From Frankiales bacterium (GTDB lineage Bacteria; Actinomycetota; Actinomycetes; S36-B12; CAIYMF01): a stretch of 64,000 bases of DNA. Below, piece by piece: positions 26,558 through 36,000 of this stretch. The DNA lies in the NCBI GenBank assembly GCA_016125335.1, contig WGLY01000001.1:62001-126000 (forward strand), in the 5' to 3' direction. The number at the start of each line of letters is the position of its first letter. Position 1 is the first letter of the stretch. The notes under the pieces were generated by a model that was not told the DNA's origin, did no database searches, and worked only from the letters and a program-made list of their open reading frames with translations. A program made the position numbers and the translations under genes.

Positions 26558-27472
26558 ATGGTCGACGTCACGGACCACGTCGCCTTCCGGGACCGGCTCG
26601 TCGAGACGGGGTGGCTGCGCCGCACCGCCGTCGACGGCGTCATCGCCCGCACCCAGCCGTTCGTGCGGGTCGAGCGCGGCATCGACGCGCTCGTCACCCG
26701 TACCGGCGCCGACCAGGACGCGCTCGTGCTGCGGTTCCCGCCCGTGTTCCCGCGGGAGTCCTACCTCAAGACCGACTACCTGGCCTCGTTCCCCAACCTC
26801 ACCGGCTCGGTGCACACGTTCGAGGGCACCGAGCGCGAGGCTGCGGCGCTGCTGGCCCAGCAGGAGGCGGGTGAGGACTGGGGGCTGTCGCTGGTCACCA
26901 CGGACCTCATGCTCGTGTCGGCCTCCTGCCACCCGTCCTACGAGCTGTTCGCGGGCGAGCTCGGCACGGACTCGGTGCTGCTCGACATCGAGGGGTGGTG
27001 CTTCCGCCGCGAGCCCTCGCCGGACCCGGCCCGCGCGCAGTCCTTCCGGCAGCGCGAGTTCGTCTACATCGGCACGCCGGACGGCGCTCTCGCGCATCGC
27101 GACGAGTGGGTGAAGCGCGGTCTGTCGGTGCTCGAGCAGCTCGAGCTGCCCGCCACCGCCGACATCGCCAACGACCCGTTCTTCGGCCGGGCCGGGCGCA
27201 TGCTCGCGGCCAACCAGCGCGAGGAGGCGCTCAAGATCGAGCTGCTCGTGCCGCTGTACGGGCCGGACGAGCCGGGCACCGCGCTGGTGTCCAGCAACTG
27301 CCACCGCGACCACTTCGGGGTCAACTTCGGCATCACCACGCCCGACGGCGAGGTGGCGCACTCGTCGTGCGTCGGCTTCGGGATCGAGCGCATGGTGGTG
27401 GGACTGGTCCGCCACCACGGGCCGGACCTCGACTCGTGGCCCTCGGGCGTGCGGGAGGTGCTGGGGCTGTGA
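26558..27472 (+). CDS. Amino acid:[carrier protein] ligase (class II seryl-tRNA-synthetase-like)
   Basis: A 304-residue homologue of the atypical SerRS catalytic core without a tRNA-binding arm; true SerRS is over 400 residues. Motif 2 is FRRE (149-152) with FRQRE following, motif 3 is GFGIER (273-278). The zinc ligands expected from this family are Cys124, Glu167 and Cys271. Known relatives activate glycine or alanine with ATP and load the phosphopantetheine of a carrier protein instead of tRNA (Mocibob and co-workers). It follows the dehydrogenase by 3 bases and overlaps the DUF1839 gene (GTGA). The amino acid used here is not determined. Confidence 0.9.
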   Translation: MVDVTDHVAFRDRLVETGWLRRTAVDGVIARTQPFVRVERGIDALVTRTGADQDALVLRFPPVFPRESYLKTDYLASFPNLTGSVHTFEGTEREAAALLAQQEAGEDWGLSLVTTDLMLVSASCHPSYELFAGELGTDSVLLDIEGWCFRREPSPDPARAQSFRQREFVYIGTPDGALAHRDEWVKRGLSVLEQLELPATADIANDPFFGRAGRMLAANQREEALKIELLVPLYGPDEPGTALVSSNCHRDHFGVNFGITTPDGEVAHSSCVGFGIERMVVGLVRHHGPDLDSWPSGVREVLGL

Positions 27473-28443
27473 CCGCGCAGGATCAGGCCGAGCTGGTCGG
27501 CCACCCGATGCACTCGGGCACCCGCACGTGGACCGAGACGAACTGCTACGCCGACGTCTGGATCGAGCTGCTGCACGACCTGGGGCTCGACCCGGTCCCC
27601 GCGTTCGTCTCCGCGCTCTCGGCCGACTTCCAGGGCGACCAGTGGGTCTTCCTCAAGGTGGAGACCGAGGACCTGCGCGACCTCTACGGCATCACCGTCG
27701 GCGAGATGAACGTGTGGCGTCCCGTGCGCGACCACGTCGTGGAGCAGCTCGCGATGGGCCGGCGCACGACAGTCGAGGTCGACTCGTGGTGGCTGCCCGA
27801 CACCGCCGGCGTCTCCTACCGGCTCGAGCACGTGAAGACGACGATCGTGCCCACGACGGTCGACGTCGAGGGCCGCCGGATGCGCTACCTGCACAGCGCC
27901 GGCCACCATGTGCTCGAGGGCGAGGACTTCGACCACGTCTTCGACCTGCGCGCCGGTGCGGGCGGCCCGGGCCTGCCGCCCTACATGGAGGTCGTGCGCC
28001 TCGACCGGCTCGCCGATCCCGACGACCTGCCCGAGCGCACCGCGGCCCTGGCCCGTCGCCACGTGGCCCGGCGTCCGGACGACAACCCGGTGGAGCGGCT
28101 CGCCGCGCGGCTCGTCGCGGACCTCCCGTGGCTGCGCGAGCAGGGCCTGGAGACCTTCCACCAGTACGCGTTCGGCATGATCCGCCAGTGCGGGGTCACC
28201 GCCGAGCTGGCCGCCGACGTCGTCGACTGGCTGACCGAGCACGGCCAGGGCGACCTCGGCCGGGCCGCGTCGCTGTTCCGCGAGGCCTCCTCGAGCGCCA
28301 AGACCCTCCAGTTCCGCGTCGCCCGGGCGGTGTCCGGACGCGACATGGACGTGCCCGCCCTGGTCCGTCCGGTCGCCGAGGCCTGGGGCGCGGCCATGGC
28401 CGACGTCGTGGCGTGGGCGGAGCCCGCGCGCGGATCGGCGTGA
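27469..28443 (+). CDS. DUF1839 family protein
   Basis: A 324-residue protein of the DUF1839 type, which in my knowledge is commonly found next to amino acid:[carrier protein] ligases but has no assigned reaction. HPMHSGTRTWTETNCYADVW opens it and contains a conserved-looking Cys (NCYAD); DSWWLPDTAG and HQYAFGMIRQCG are other striking blocks. There is no signal peptide or membrane span. It overlaps both neighbours by 4 bases (GTGA), so it belongs to the same translational unit. A role in handling the carrier-bound aminoacyl group is a reasonable inference. Confidence 0.85.
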   Translation: MTAQDQAELVGHPMHSGTRTWTETNCYADVWIELLHDLGLDPVPAFVSALSADFQGDQWVFLKVETEDLRDLYGITVGEMNVWRPVRDHVVEQLAMGRRTTVEVDSWWLPDTAGVSYRLEHVKTTIVPTTVDVEGRRMRYLHSAGHHVLEGEDFDHVFDLRAGAGGPGLPPYMEVVRLDRLADPDDLPERTAALARRHVARRPDDNPVERLAARLVADLPWLREQGLETFHQYAFGMIRQCGVTAELAADVVDWLTEHGQGDLGRAASLFREASSSAKTLQFRVARAVSGRDMDVPALVRPVAEAWGAAMADVVAWAEPARGSA

Positions 28444-30842
28444 CCGGCACGGATCTCCTCGCCCCCGCCGCGTGGCGCCTCGCGCGCTGCGAGCCGGGGG
28501 CCCCCGCGCCGACTCCGGACGACGCCGGCTGGATCCCGGCCGCGGTGCCCGGCACGGCGGCGCTCGCGTGGGCCGCGGCGTACGGCGACGCGGCCGCGCG
28601 CGAGCTCGACGTGGACGCGTGGGACTGGTGGTTCGCCACCTCCGTCGAGGTCGGCGCGCCGGGGCCGCACACGCTGCGCCTCGACGGCGTCGCCACGCAG
28701 TGGTCGGTGTCCGTCGACGGCGATGCCGTGGCCGAGGGCACGAGCATGTGGCAGCCGGTCGAGGCGGTGCTCGACCTCGGCGCCGGCGCCCACGACGTGG
28801 TGCTGCGCTGCGCGGCGCTGCGCCCGGTTCTCGAGGGGCGCCGGCCGCGCCCGCGCTGGCGCTCCCGGCTCGTGGCGGAGTCCGGCCTGCGCTGGGTGCG
28901 CACGTCCCTCCTGGGCCGGATGCCGGCGCTCGCGCCCACCTGGGCCCCGGCCGGCCCCTGGCGTCCGATGCACCTGTGGGCCTCGCGCGAGCTGCCGCCG
29001 AGGCTGCTCGACCTGACCGCGCGCCTCGAGGACGGCGACGGCGTGGTGGACGTGGTCGCGCGCGTCGGCGACGTCGCGGAGGCGACCGTCCACGCGGGCG
29101 CCGTCTCCGTGACGGTGCCGGTCGTGGACGGCGAGGTGCGCGCCACGCTGCGGCTGCCCGCGGCGCCGCTGTGGTGGCCCCGCGGCTACGGCGGGCAGCC
29201 CCTGGTCGACGTCGCGGTGGAGACCGTGCCCGGGCGCCGGCATCTGCTGCGCCGGATCGGTTTCCGCACCGTGTCCGCGGACCGGTCCGACGGCGGGTTC
29301 ACCCTGCTCGTCAACGACGTCCCGGTGTTCGCCCGCGGCGCGACCTGGTCGCCGGTCGACCCGGTGGGCCTCGCCGACGACGAGGAGCTGCTGCGGCGCG
29401 ACCTCGACCGCGCGGCCGCGCTCGGCGTCACGATGCTGCGGGTCGTCGGCACCCACGCGTACGAGTCGGCCGCCTTCTTCGACCTGTGCGACGAGCGCGG
29501 CATCCTCGTGTGGCAGGACGCGATGCTCGCCACGCTCGATCCGCCGGACGACCCTGAGTGGCTCGCCGTGGTGGCCGACGAGGTGGGCACCGTGCTGCAC
29601 GGCCTTCAGGGGCGGCCGTCGCTGGCGGTCGTCTGCGGCGGCACCGAGACCCTCCAGCAGCCCACGATGATGGGCCTCGAGCGCGACCGTCGGGCCGTGC
29701 CGGTGATCGAGGCCACGCTGCCCACCGTCGTCGAGGCCGTCGTCCCGGGCACGCCGTACGTGGAGTCCTCACCGTCCGGCGGCGACCTGCCCACGCACAA
29801 CGGCCAGGGGGTCGCGCACTGGTTCGGGGTGGGTGGCTACCGTCGCCCGCTCGAGGACGTGCGGCGCGCGGACGTGCGCTTCGCATCCGAGTGCCTCGCC
29901 CTCGCCACCCCGCCCGAGCGGGCGTCGCTCGCCCGGCTGCTGCCCGACGGCGCAGGCGGCGAGGCGTGGCTGGCCGGCGTCCCGCGCGACCGAGGGGCCG
30001 ACTGGGACTTCCTCGACGTCACCGACCACTACGTGCGCGAGGTGCTCGGGGAGGACCCGGCCTCCGCCGGCGACGAGCGCGGGCTCGACCTGCGTCGGGC
30101 GGCCGCGGCCCACGTGATGTCGGAGGTGTTCTCCGAATGGCGCCGGGACGGCTCGCGCTGCGCGGGCGGCCTGGTGCTCGAGTGGCGCGACCGCGTGCCC
30201 GGGCCCGGGTGGGGGCTGCTCGACAGCGCCGGCCGCCCGAAGGCCACGTGGTACGCGCTGCGCCGGGTGCTCGCCCCCACCGCGGTGCTGCTCACCGACG
30301 AGGGCCTCGACGGCGTGCGCGCGCACGTGCGCCACGACGGCCCCGGCCCCCTGCAGGGTGTGCTGCGCGTCTCGGCGCTCGGGCGGCACGGCGCGCTCGA
30401 GGTGGCCGAGGGCGAGATCGCGGTGCCCGGCCACGGCGCGGCGTCGCGCACCGTCGACGGCGTCCTCGGCGTCTTCCGCGACCTCACGCACGCCTACCGC
30501 TTCGGGGAGCCGCAGTACTCCGCCCTCCGCGTGTCCCTGCACGACGTCGGCGGCCACGAGGTGGCCTCGGCCGTGCGGCTGCTGCCGGACCAGCGGGTGC
30601 GCGACCTCCCGGACCCGGGGCTCGTCGTCGAGCCGGCCGGCGAGGGGCGCGTGCGCGTGCGCGCCGAGCGGCTGGCCGCCTGGGTCGTCGTGGAGGCCGA
30701 GGGCCACGTGCCCGACGACGCCTGGTTCCACCTGCTGCCGGGGGAGTCGCGCACGGTCGCGCTCGCGCCGGTCGACGCGTCGGCCGGCCCGATGAGCGTC
30801 GACGCCGTCACGGTCCGCTGCCTCAACGGGGGCGGGCAGTGA
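28440..30842 (+). CDS. Glycoside hydrolase family 2 / beta-mannosidase-like protein
   Basis: An 800-residue protein with the GH2 plan: jelly-roll N-terminal domain (WDWWFATSVEV), immunoglobulin-like domain, then a TIM-barrel opening near LLVNDVPVFARGATWSPVD. The position of the acid/base Glu is VCGGTET (Glu403), compared with the usual GNNE, and the candidate nucleophile is FASECLAL (Glu484), compared with SEFG. Both Glu remain but their surroundings are unusual. No signal peptide is seen, so it should be cytoplasmic, where it may act as a transferase or on a precursor. It overlaps both neighbouring genes (GTGA). Confidence 0.75.
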   Translation: MTGTDLLAPAAWRLARCEPGAPAPTPDDAGWIPAAVPGTAALAWAAAYGDAAARELDVDAWDWWFATSVEVGAPGPHTLRLDGVATQWSVSVDGDAVAEGTSMWQPVEAVLDLGAGAHDVVLRCAALRPVLEGRRPRPRWRSRLVAESGLRWVRTSLLGRMPALAPTWAPAGPWRPMHLWASRELPPRLLDLTARLEDGDGVVDVVARVGDVAEATVHAGAVSVTVPVVDGEVRATLRLPAAPLWWPRGYGGQPLVDVAVETVPGRRHLLRRIGFRTVSADRSDGGFTLLVNDVPVFARGATWSPVDPVGLADDEELLRRDLDRAAALGVTMLRVVGTHAYESAAFFDLCDERGILVWQDAMLATLDPPDDPEWLAVVADEVGTVLHGLQGRPSLAVVCGGTETLQQPTMMGLERDRRAVPVIEATLPTVVEAVVPGTPYVESSPSGGDLPTHNGQGVAHWFGVGGYRRPLEDVRRADVRFASECLALATPPERASLARLLPDGAGGEAWLAGVPRDRGADWDFLDVTDHYVREVLGEDPASAGDERGLDLRRAAAAHVMSEVFSEWRRDGSRCAGGLVLEWRDRVPGPGWGLLDSAGRPKATWYALRRVLAPTAVLLTDEGLDGVRAHVRHDGPGPLQGVLRVSALGRHGALEVAEGEIAVPGHGAASRTVDGVLGVFRDLTHAYRFGEPQYSALRVSLHDVGGHEVASAVRLLPDQRVRDLPDPGLVVEPAGEGRVRVRAERLAAWVVVEAEGHVPDDAWFHLLPGESRTVALAPVDASAGPMSVDAVTVRCLNGGGQ

Positions 30843-32770
30843 CCGTGGCCGGCGAGGAGCGCACACCCGCCACGCCGCGCACCGGCCGTCCGGATGATCC
30901 GGACGGGGGTCGCGCGGACTACGGTCGACCCGTGGCGTCGCACTCCGTGTCCGTGCCGGGTGCGCGCGCCACCGAGGGCGGCACCGCGGCCCCGGGGGCC
31001 GCCGTCCCGCGGCCGCGCACCGAGCCGGTGCTCGCCGCCACCTCGGTGCCCGGAGTGACCATGCGGGCCGGCTGGTTCGGCTCGCCGCGGCGGCCGCTCT
31101 ACGGCGTCTGGCACCTTCCCGCCGACGGCACGGCCCGCGGCGCGGTGGTGCTCGCGCCCGGCATCGGCCTCGAGCTCGACCTCGGCCACCGGGCCCTGCG
31201 CGTGCTCGCGGACCGGCTGGCGCAGTCCGGCGCCGCGGTGCTGCGGTTCGACTACGACGGCACCGGCGACTCGGCCGGCGACGACCGCGACCCCGATCGC
31301 GTCCCGGCGTGGCTGGGCAGCGTGCGCGACGCCGTCGACGCGGCGCGGGCGGCGGGGGCTCCGCACGTCACGCTCGTGGGGCTGCGCATCGGCGCGACGC
31401 TCGCGGCGTCGGCCCGGGCCGGGGCGGACGCCCTCGTGCTGTGGGACCCCTGCGCCACGGGCAAGGCCTACCTGCGCCAGGAGAGCGTGATGTTCGCGCT
31501 CAACGTCTCGACCAGCCGGCCCGAGCCGCGCACCGACGGCTCGGTGGACGGGCCCGGCTCCGTCTACACGGCCGAGACCGTCGCGGCGCTCGGCGAGCTC
31601 GCGCTGCGCGGCGACGACGTCGAGGACTGCGCGTCCTGCCTCGTGCTGCTGCGCGACGACAAGCCCGACAACCGCACGACGAAGGCCGTCTCGGGCCGCC
31701 GCGGCGTGCAGGTCGAGGAGGTCTCCGGGCAGGCGGCGATGCTCGAGGTGTCCGGCTTCCTGTCGAAGGTCCCGCTCGGCACGGTCGAGCGGATCGTCGA
31801 CTGGGTGGCCGAGCGGCTGCCCGACGAACCGGTGCCGATCGCGCCGTCGATCGAGCCCGAGGCCGTCGTGGCGACGCTGCCGGACGGCACGCAGGTGGTC
31901 GAGTCCGTGCAGTCGCTCGGCCCGCACCGGCTCTTCGGGATCCTCACCGAGCCGCGCCCGGCACCCGCTGCCCCGCTCACGGTCGTGTTCTCGAACAGCG
32001 CGACGACGTACCACGTGGGCTCCGCCCGGTCGTGGGTGGAGCTCTCCCGGCGCATCGCGGCGCACGGCGTGCGCGGCCTGCGGATCGACCAGCGCGACCT
32101 CGGCGACGGGCCCGACGTCGCCGAGCCGCCGGGGCCGGTGTACTACAACGAGGAGTCGCTCGAGGACCTGCGCGTGGCGGCCGAGTCCGCGCGGTCGGCG
32201 TCGTCCGGCGACGTCGCCCTGGTGGGGCTGTGCTCGGGCTCGTGGTCGTCGGCGGTGGTGGCCGAGCAGGTCAAGCCGGCCGGCCTGCTGCTGCTCAACC
32301 CGTGGGTGTGGGACCGCGAGGTCTCCCCGATGGGACCCGTCGCGTACCCGGCACGCGAGATGTTCACCGCCCGGGTGTCGCGCGCGCTGTCCGACCGCGC
32401 CCGGCTGCGCGCCTTCGGGGCGCGCGTGCTGTCGTGGCTGTGGGCGCTGCGCCCGGACTTCCTGTGGCGGGCGGCCGCGAGCCTGCACCTCGGCGACACC
32501 ACGGGCGCCACTGTGGGCCGCATCGTCGACGGCGGCACCGACGTGCTCGTCGTGATGGGACCGCGCGAGGCGCAGATCTTCCGTCGCGGCCTCGGCTACG
32601 GCATGGCCCGCCGCCTCGAGCGCAGCGGCCGGCTCGCGCTGCTCGACCGCCCCGCGCTCGACCACGGGATGCTGCACTCGCGCGAGCGCGACGTGGTCCT
32701 CGACCGCGTCGTCGCCGACGTCGCCGCCCTGGCCCAGCGCGTCCGCGACACGGCCGGCCGCCCCACCTGA
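30839..32770 (+). CDS. Double-domain alpha/beta-hydrolase
   Basis: A 643-residue protein with two alpha/beta-hydrolase domains after a ~65-residue flexible leader. The first (about 75-330) has a nucleophile elbow GLRIG, with Arg183 where a Ser is expected, so it is probably not catalytic. The second (about 340-640) has GLCSG, placing Cys465 as nucleophile, as in dienelactone hydrolases, and DHGM near the end as candidate catalytic His. As last gene of the carrier-protein operon, it could transfer or release the acyl group from the carrier. The GTG start at 30839 overlaps the preceding stop; an in-frame GTG near 30932 is an alternative. Confidence 0.75.
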   Translation: MTVAGEERTPATPRTGRPDDPDGGRADYGRPVASHSVSVPGARATEGGTAAPGAAVPRPRTEPVLAATSVPGVTMRAGWFGSPRRPLYGVWHLPADGTARGAVVLAPGIGLELDLGHRALRVLADRLAQSGAAVLRFDYDGTGDSAGDDRDPDRVPAWLGSVRDAVDAARAAGAPHVTLVGLRIGATLAASARAGADALVLWDPCATGKAYLRQESVMFALNVSTSRPEPRTDGSVDGPGSVYTAETVAALGELALRGDDVEDCASCLVLLRDDKPDNRTTKAVSGRRGVQVEEVSGQAAMLEVSGFLSKVPLGTVERIVDWVAERLPDEPVPIAPSIEPEAVVATLPDGTQVVESVQSLGPHRLFGILTEPRPAPAAPLTVVFSNSATTYHVGSARSWVELSRRIAAHGVRGLRIDQRDLGDGPDVAEPPGPVYYNEESLEDLRVAAESARSASSGDVALVGLCSGSWSSAVVAEQVKPAGLLLLNPWVWDREVSPMGPVAYPAREMFTARVSRALSDRARLRAFGARVLSWLWALRPDFLWRAAASLHLGDTTGATVGRIVDGGTDVLVVMGPREAQIFRRGLGYGMARRLERSGRLALLDRPALDHGMLHSRERDVVLDRVVADVAALAQRVRDTAGRPT

Positions 32771-32776
32771 TCCGAC

Positions 32777-32831
32777 GTCACTGGTGAACCGGTCGCTTCC
32801 CGGCCCGGGAGACGACCGTTTCACCAGTGAC
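32777..32831. terminator. Strong inverted repeat after the carrier-protein operon
   Basis: Two 19-base arms (32777-32795 and 32813-32831) match as inverted repeats at 18 of 19 positions. The 17-base loop itself contains the palindrome TCCCGGCCCGGGA. It begins 6 bases after the operon's last stop, so it is most likely its terminator. There is no T tract. A regulator site for the following secreted-protein gene is an alternative. Confidence 0.7.
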
Positions 32832-33009
32832 ATCGCGGGGCTCGGGGTGCGCGCCTGACCCTGCGTCACCGGGCCGGCACGGGGTGCGATCCCGTTGCTC
32901 CGCACGGGTCTGCGGCGTCCGGCGGCTGCGCGGTCGCGTGCTTCACTCGACCGGGCAGACGCGGCGTCCGAGGGGGTCTCCGCGACGGCACGACGGAGGT
33001 CGCGGAACG

Positions 33010-36000
33010 GTGGGCCCACGGGGTGCACGCACGGCGCTCGCGGTCACCGCGGCGCTCGTCGTCGCGCTGCTGCCGTTGGCCGGGCCGGTCGCGCCGGCCT
33101 CGGCCGTGCAGAGCACGGCGTCGGTGGACACGCTGCGGACCTCGTGGGACAGCGCCGAGCCGGGATTGCGTCCGGCCGCGGTCGCGAGCTCGGACTTCGG
33201 CGGCCTGTTCGACGCGACGGTCGACGGCCAGGTGTACGCCCAGCCCCTCGTGCAGGACTCCTCGGTGCTCGTCACCACGGAGCGGGCCCGCGCCTACGCG
33301 CTCGACCGCCTCACCGGCGCGGTGGCGTGGAGCCGATCGTTCGGCGCCCCCTTCCAGGCGACCACCATCGGGTGCGGCGACCTCGTGCCGGACCTCGGCT
33401 CGACGTCGACGGGAGTCGTCGATCCCGCCACGCGGACTTGGTACTTCACCACCAAGCTCGCCGTCGGCAACTCCGACGCCGCGTGGTGGCTGCAGGGCGT
33501 CTCGGTCGACACCGGTGCGGACCGTCCCGGGTTCCCGGTGCGCATCGCCGGCTCGCCGGACAACGACCCGGCGACGACGTTCTCCGCGGTGACGCAGATG
33601 CAGCGGCCGGGGCTGCTGCTGCTCGACGGTGTCGTCTACGCCGCGTTCGGCGCCCACTGCGACGTGCTGCCGTTCAAGGGCTACGTCGTCGGCGTCAGCA
33701 CCACGACGCACGCGGTCACGTCGATGTGGACCACCGCGGTGGGCGCGTCGCTGTCCGGCGGCGGCATCTGGCAGGGCGGCGGCGCGCTGGTGTCCGACGG
33801 GCCGGGACGCATCCTGCTCTCTACCGGCAACGGGTTCTTCGGCGGCAGCCGGTCCGGCACCCCGGGCCTGCTCGCCGAGTCGGTGGTGCGGCTGCGCGTC
33901 ACGGGCACCGGGCAGCTGGTGACCGACGACTGGTTCACGCCGGCGGACGCGCGCACGCTCGACGCCAACGACACCGACCTCGGGTCCGGCGCGCCCACCG
34001 CCCTGCCCGACGCCTTCGGCACCGCGGCGCACCCGCACCTGATGCTGGTCGAGGGCAAGGACGGGCGGATGTTCGTCCTCGACCGCGACGACCTCGGCGG
34101 CTACGGCACCGGGCCGGGTGGCACGGACCGCATCGTGTCCACGACGTCGGACGTCGGGCCGCTCTGGGGGCATCCGGCGTTCTTCGGCGGCGGTGGCGGG
34201 TACGCGTACGTCGCGCCGAGCGGGCAGCCGCTGCGGGCGCTGGCCTACGGCGTCGAGAGCGGCACCGGCGTCCCGCGGATGACCGTGGTGGCGAGCAGCA
34301 CCGGGTCCTTCGGGTACACGTCCGGCTCGCCCGTGGTGACCTCCGACGGCACCGACCCGTCGAGCGCGCTCGTCTGGATCGTGTACTCCGGCGGGGCCAA
34401 CGGGGCCGACGCGGAGCTGCGCGCGTACGACGCGGTCCCGAGCGCCGGCGTGCTCACGCTGCGCTGGCACGCCGCGATCGGCACCGCCTCGAAGTTCTCC
34501 CAGCCCGCGACGGACCGCGGCGTGGTCTACGTCGGGACCCGCGACGGCCACGTGCTCGCGTTCGGCCGGCCGCAGACGACGGCGCTCGCGTCGTCGCCGG
34601 TGGAGCTCGGCGCGACGCCGGTGGGCGTGCGCGTGTCCGGCACCGCGACCCTCACGGCGACGACAGCGGTGCACGTCCTCGACGTGAGCGCCACCGCGCC
34701 CTTCACCGTCACCCGTCCGGCGACGCTGCCGGCCATGTCGTCGGGCGACGTCCTCGCCCTCGGCGTCGCGTTCCAGCCGGGCGCCGCGGGCGACGCGGTC
34801 GGCCAGCTCGTCGTCACGACGGACGTCGGCACCTTCCGGACCGGGCTGCACGGCCGCGGCACCCAGGACGGGCTCGCGTCGGCACCGGGCGCGGTCGCCT
34901 TCGCCGACCAGCCCACCGGGCTGCCGCGCATGCGCTCGGTCGTCCTGACGAACACCGGCGCCACGGCCACCACCGTCTCCGGGGTGTCCGGGCCCGGCGG
35001 GGCCTTCTCGCTGTCCGGGCCGCCGGCGGTCGGCACCGTGGTCGCGGCCGGCGCCTCGATCACCGTGGGGGTCACGTTCGACCCCGGCACGGTGGGCCCG
35101 GCGTCGTCGTCGTTCACCGTGACGTCCACGACGGGAGCCGTCACGGTGCCGGTGTCCGGCACCGCCGTCGCCGGCGCGAGCCAGCTCTCGCTCTCGCCGC
35201 CCACGCTGGACTTCGGCGTCGTGCCCGTGGGGCAGTCGGTGTCGATGGGCTTCGACGTCGCCGACACCGGCAACCTGCCGCTCACCGTCACCAAGGCCAA
35301 GGCGCCCACCGCGCCGTTCACGGCCGACAGCCCGCTCGGCGAGGGGACCGTCGTCGGCGTCGACCTGTCCTACCGGCAGGACGTCCGCTTCACGCCCACG
35401 CAGGCCGGGTTCTTCACCGCCTACTACGAGGTGACCGGCGACGACGGGACCGGTCAGCACTACGTGCTGCTGCGCGGCCGGGCCACGACGCCGGCCGCGG
35501 CGACGGCGCCCTCGCCGGTGACCGGGCCGGGGTGGCGGCTCAACGGGGCCTCGGCGGTGGTCGGGCCGTCCCTCGTCCTGACCCCCGCTGCGCCGGACGC
35601 GGTCGGCAACGCGGTGCTCGGCACGGAGGTGGCCAGCGCGGGGCTCTCCGTGCGCTTCCGCACGACCGTGCCGGCCGGCAGCGCCGGTGCGGAGGGCGTC
35701 GCCCTCGGCCTGCTCGACCCGGCGGCGGAGAGCCCGGCGTCCCTCGGCCAGGGCGGGGGCGGGCTGGGCGTGGGCGGGCTGCACGGTGCGGCGGTGACGC
35801 TCGACGTGCACGACGACGGCCCGCTCGAGCCCGCGCGGCCGTTCGTCGGGATCGTCGACGACACCAGCCTGACGCCGGGCACGCCCCACTACGTGCGCAC
35901 CTCCGCCGTCCCCGGCGCCGTCTCGCACCTGGTCACGGTCACCTACGTCCGCGGGGTCCTGCACGTCGACGTCGACGGGACGCCGTCGGCGTCGGCCGTC

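Noticed and set aside
26558-27472. A second seryl-tRNA synthetase
   Set aside because: It is only 304 residues and lacks the tRNA-binding arm; the context with a carrier protein fits a carrier ligase.
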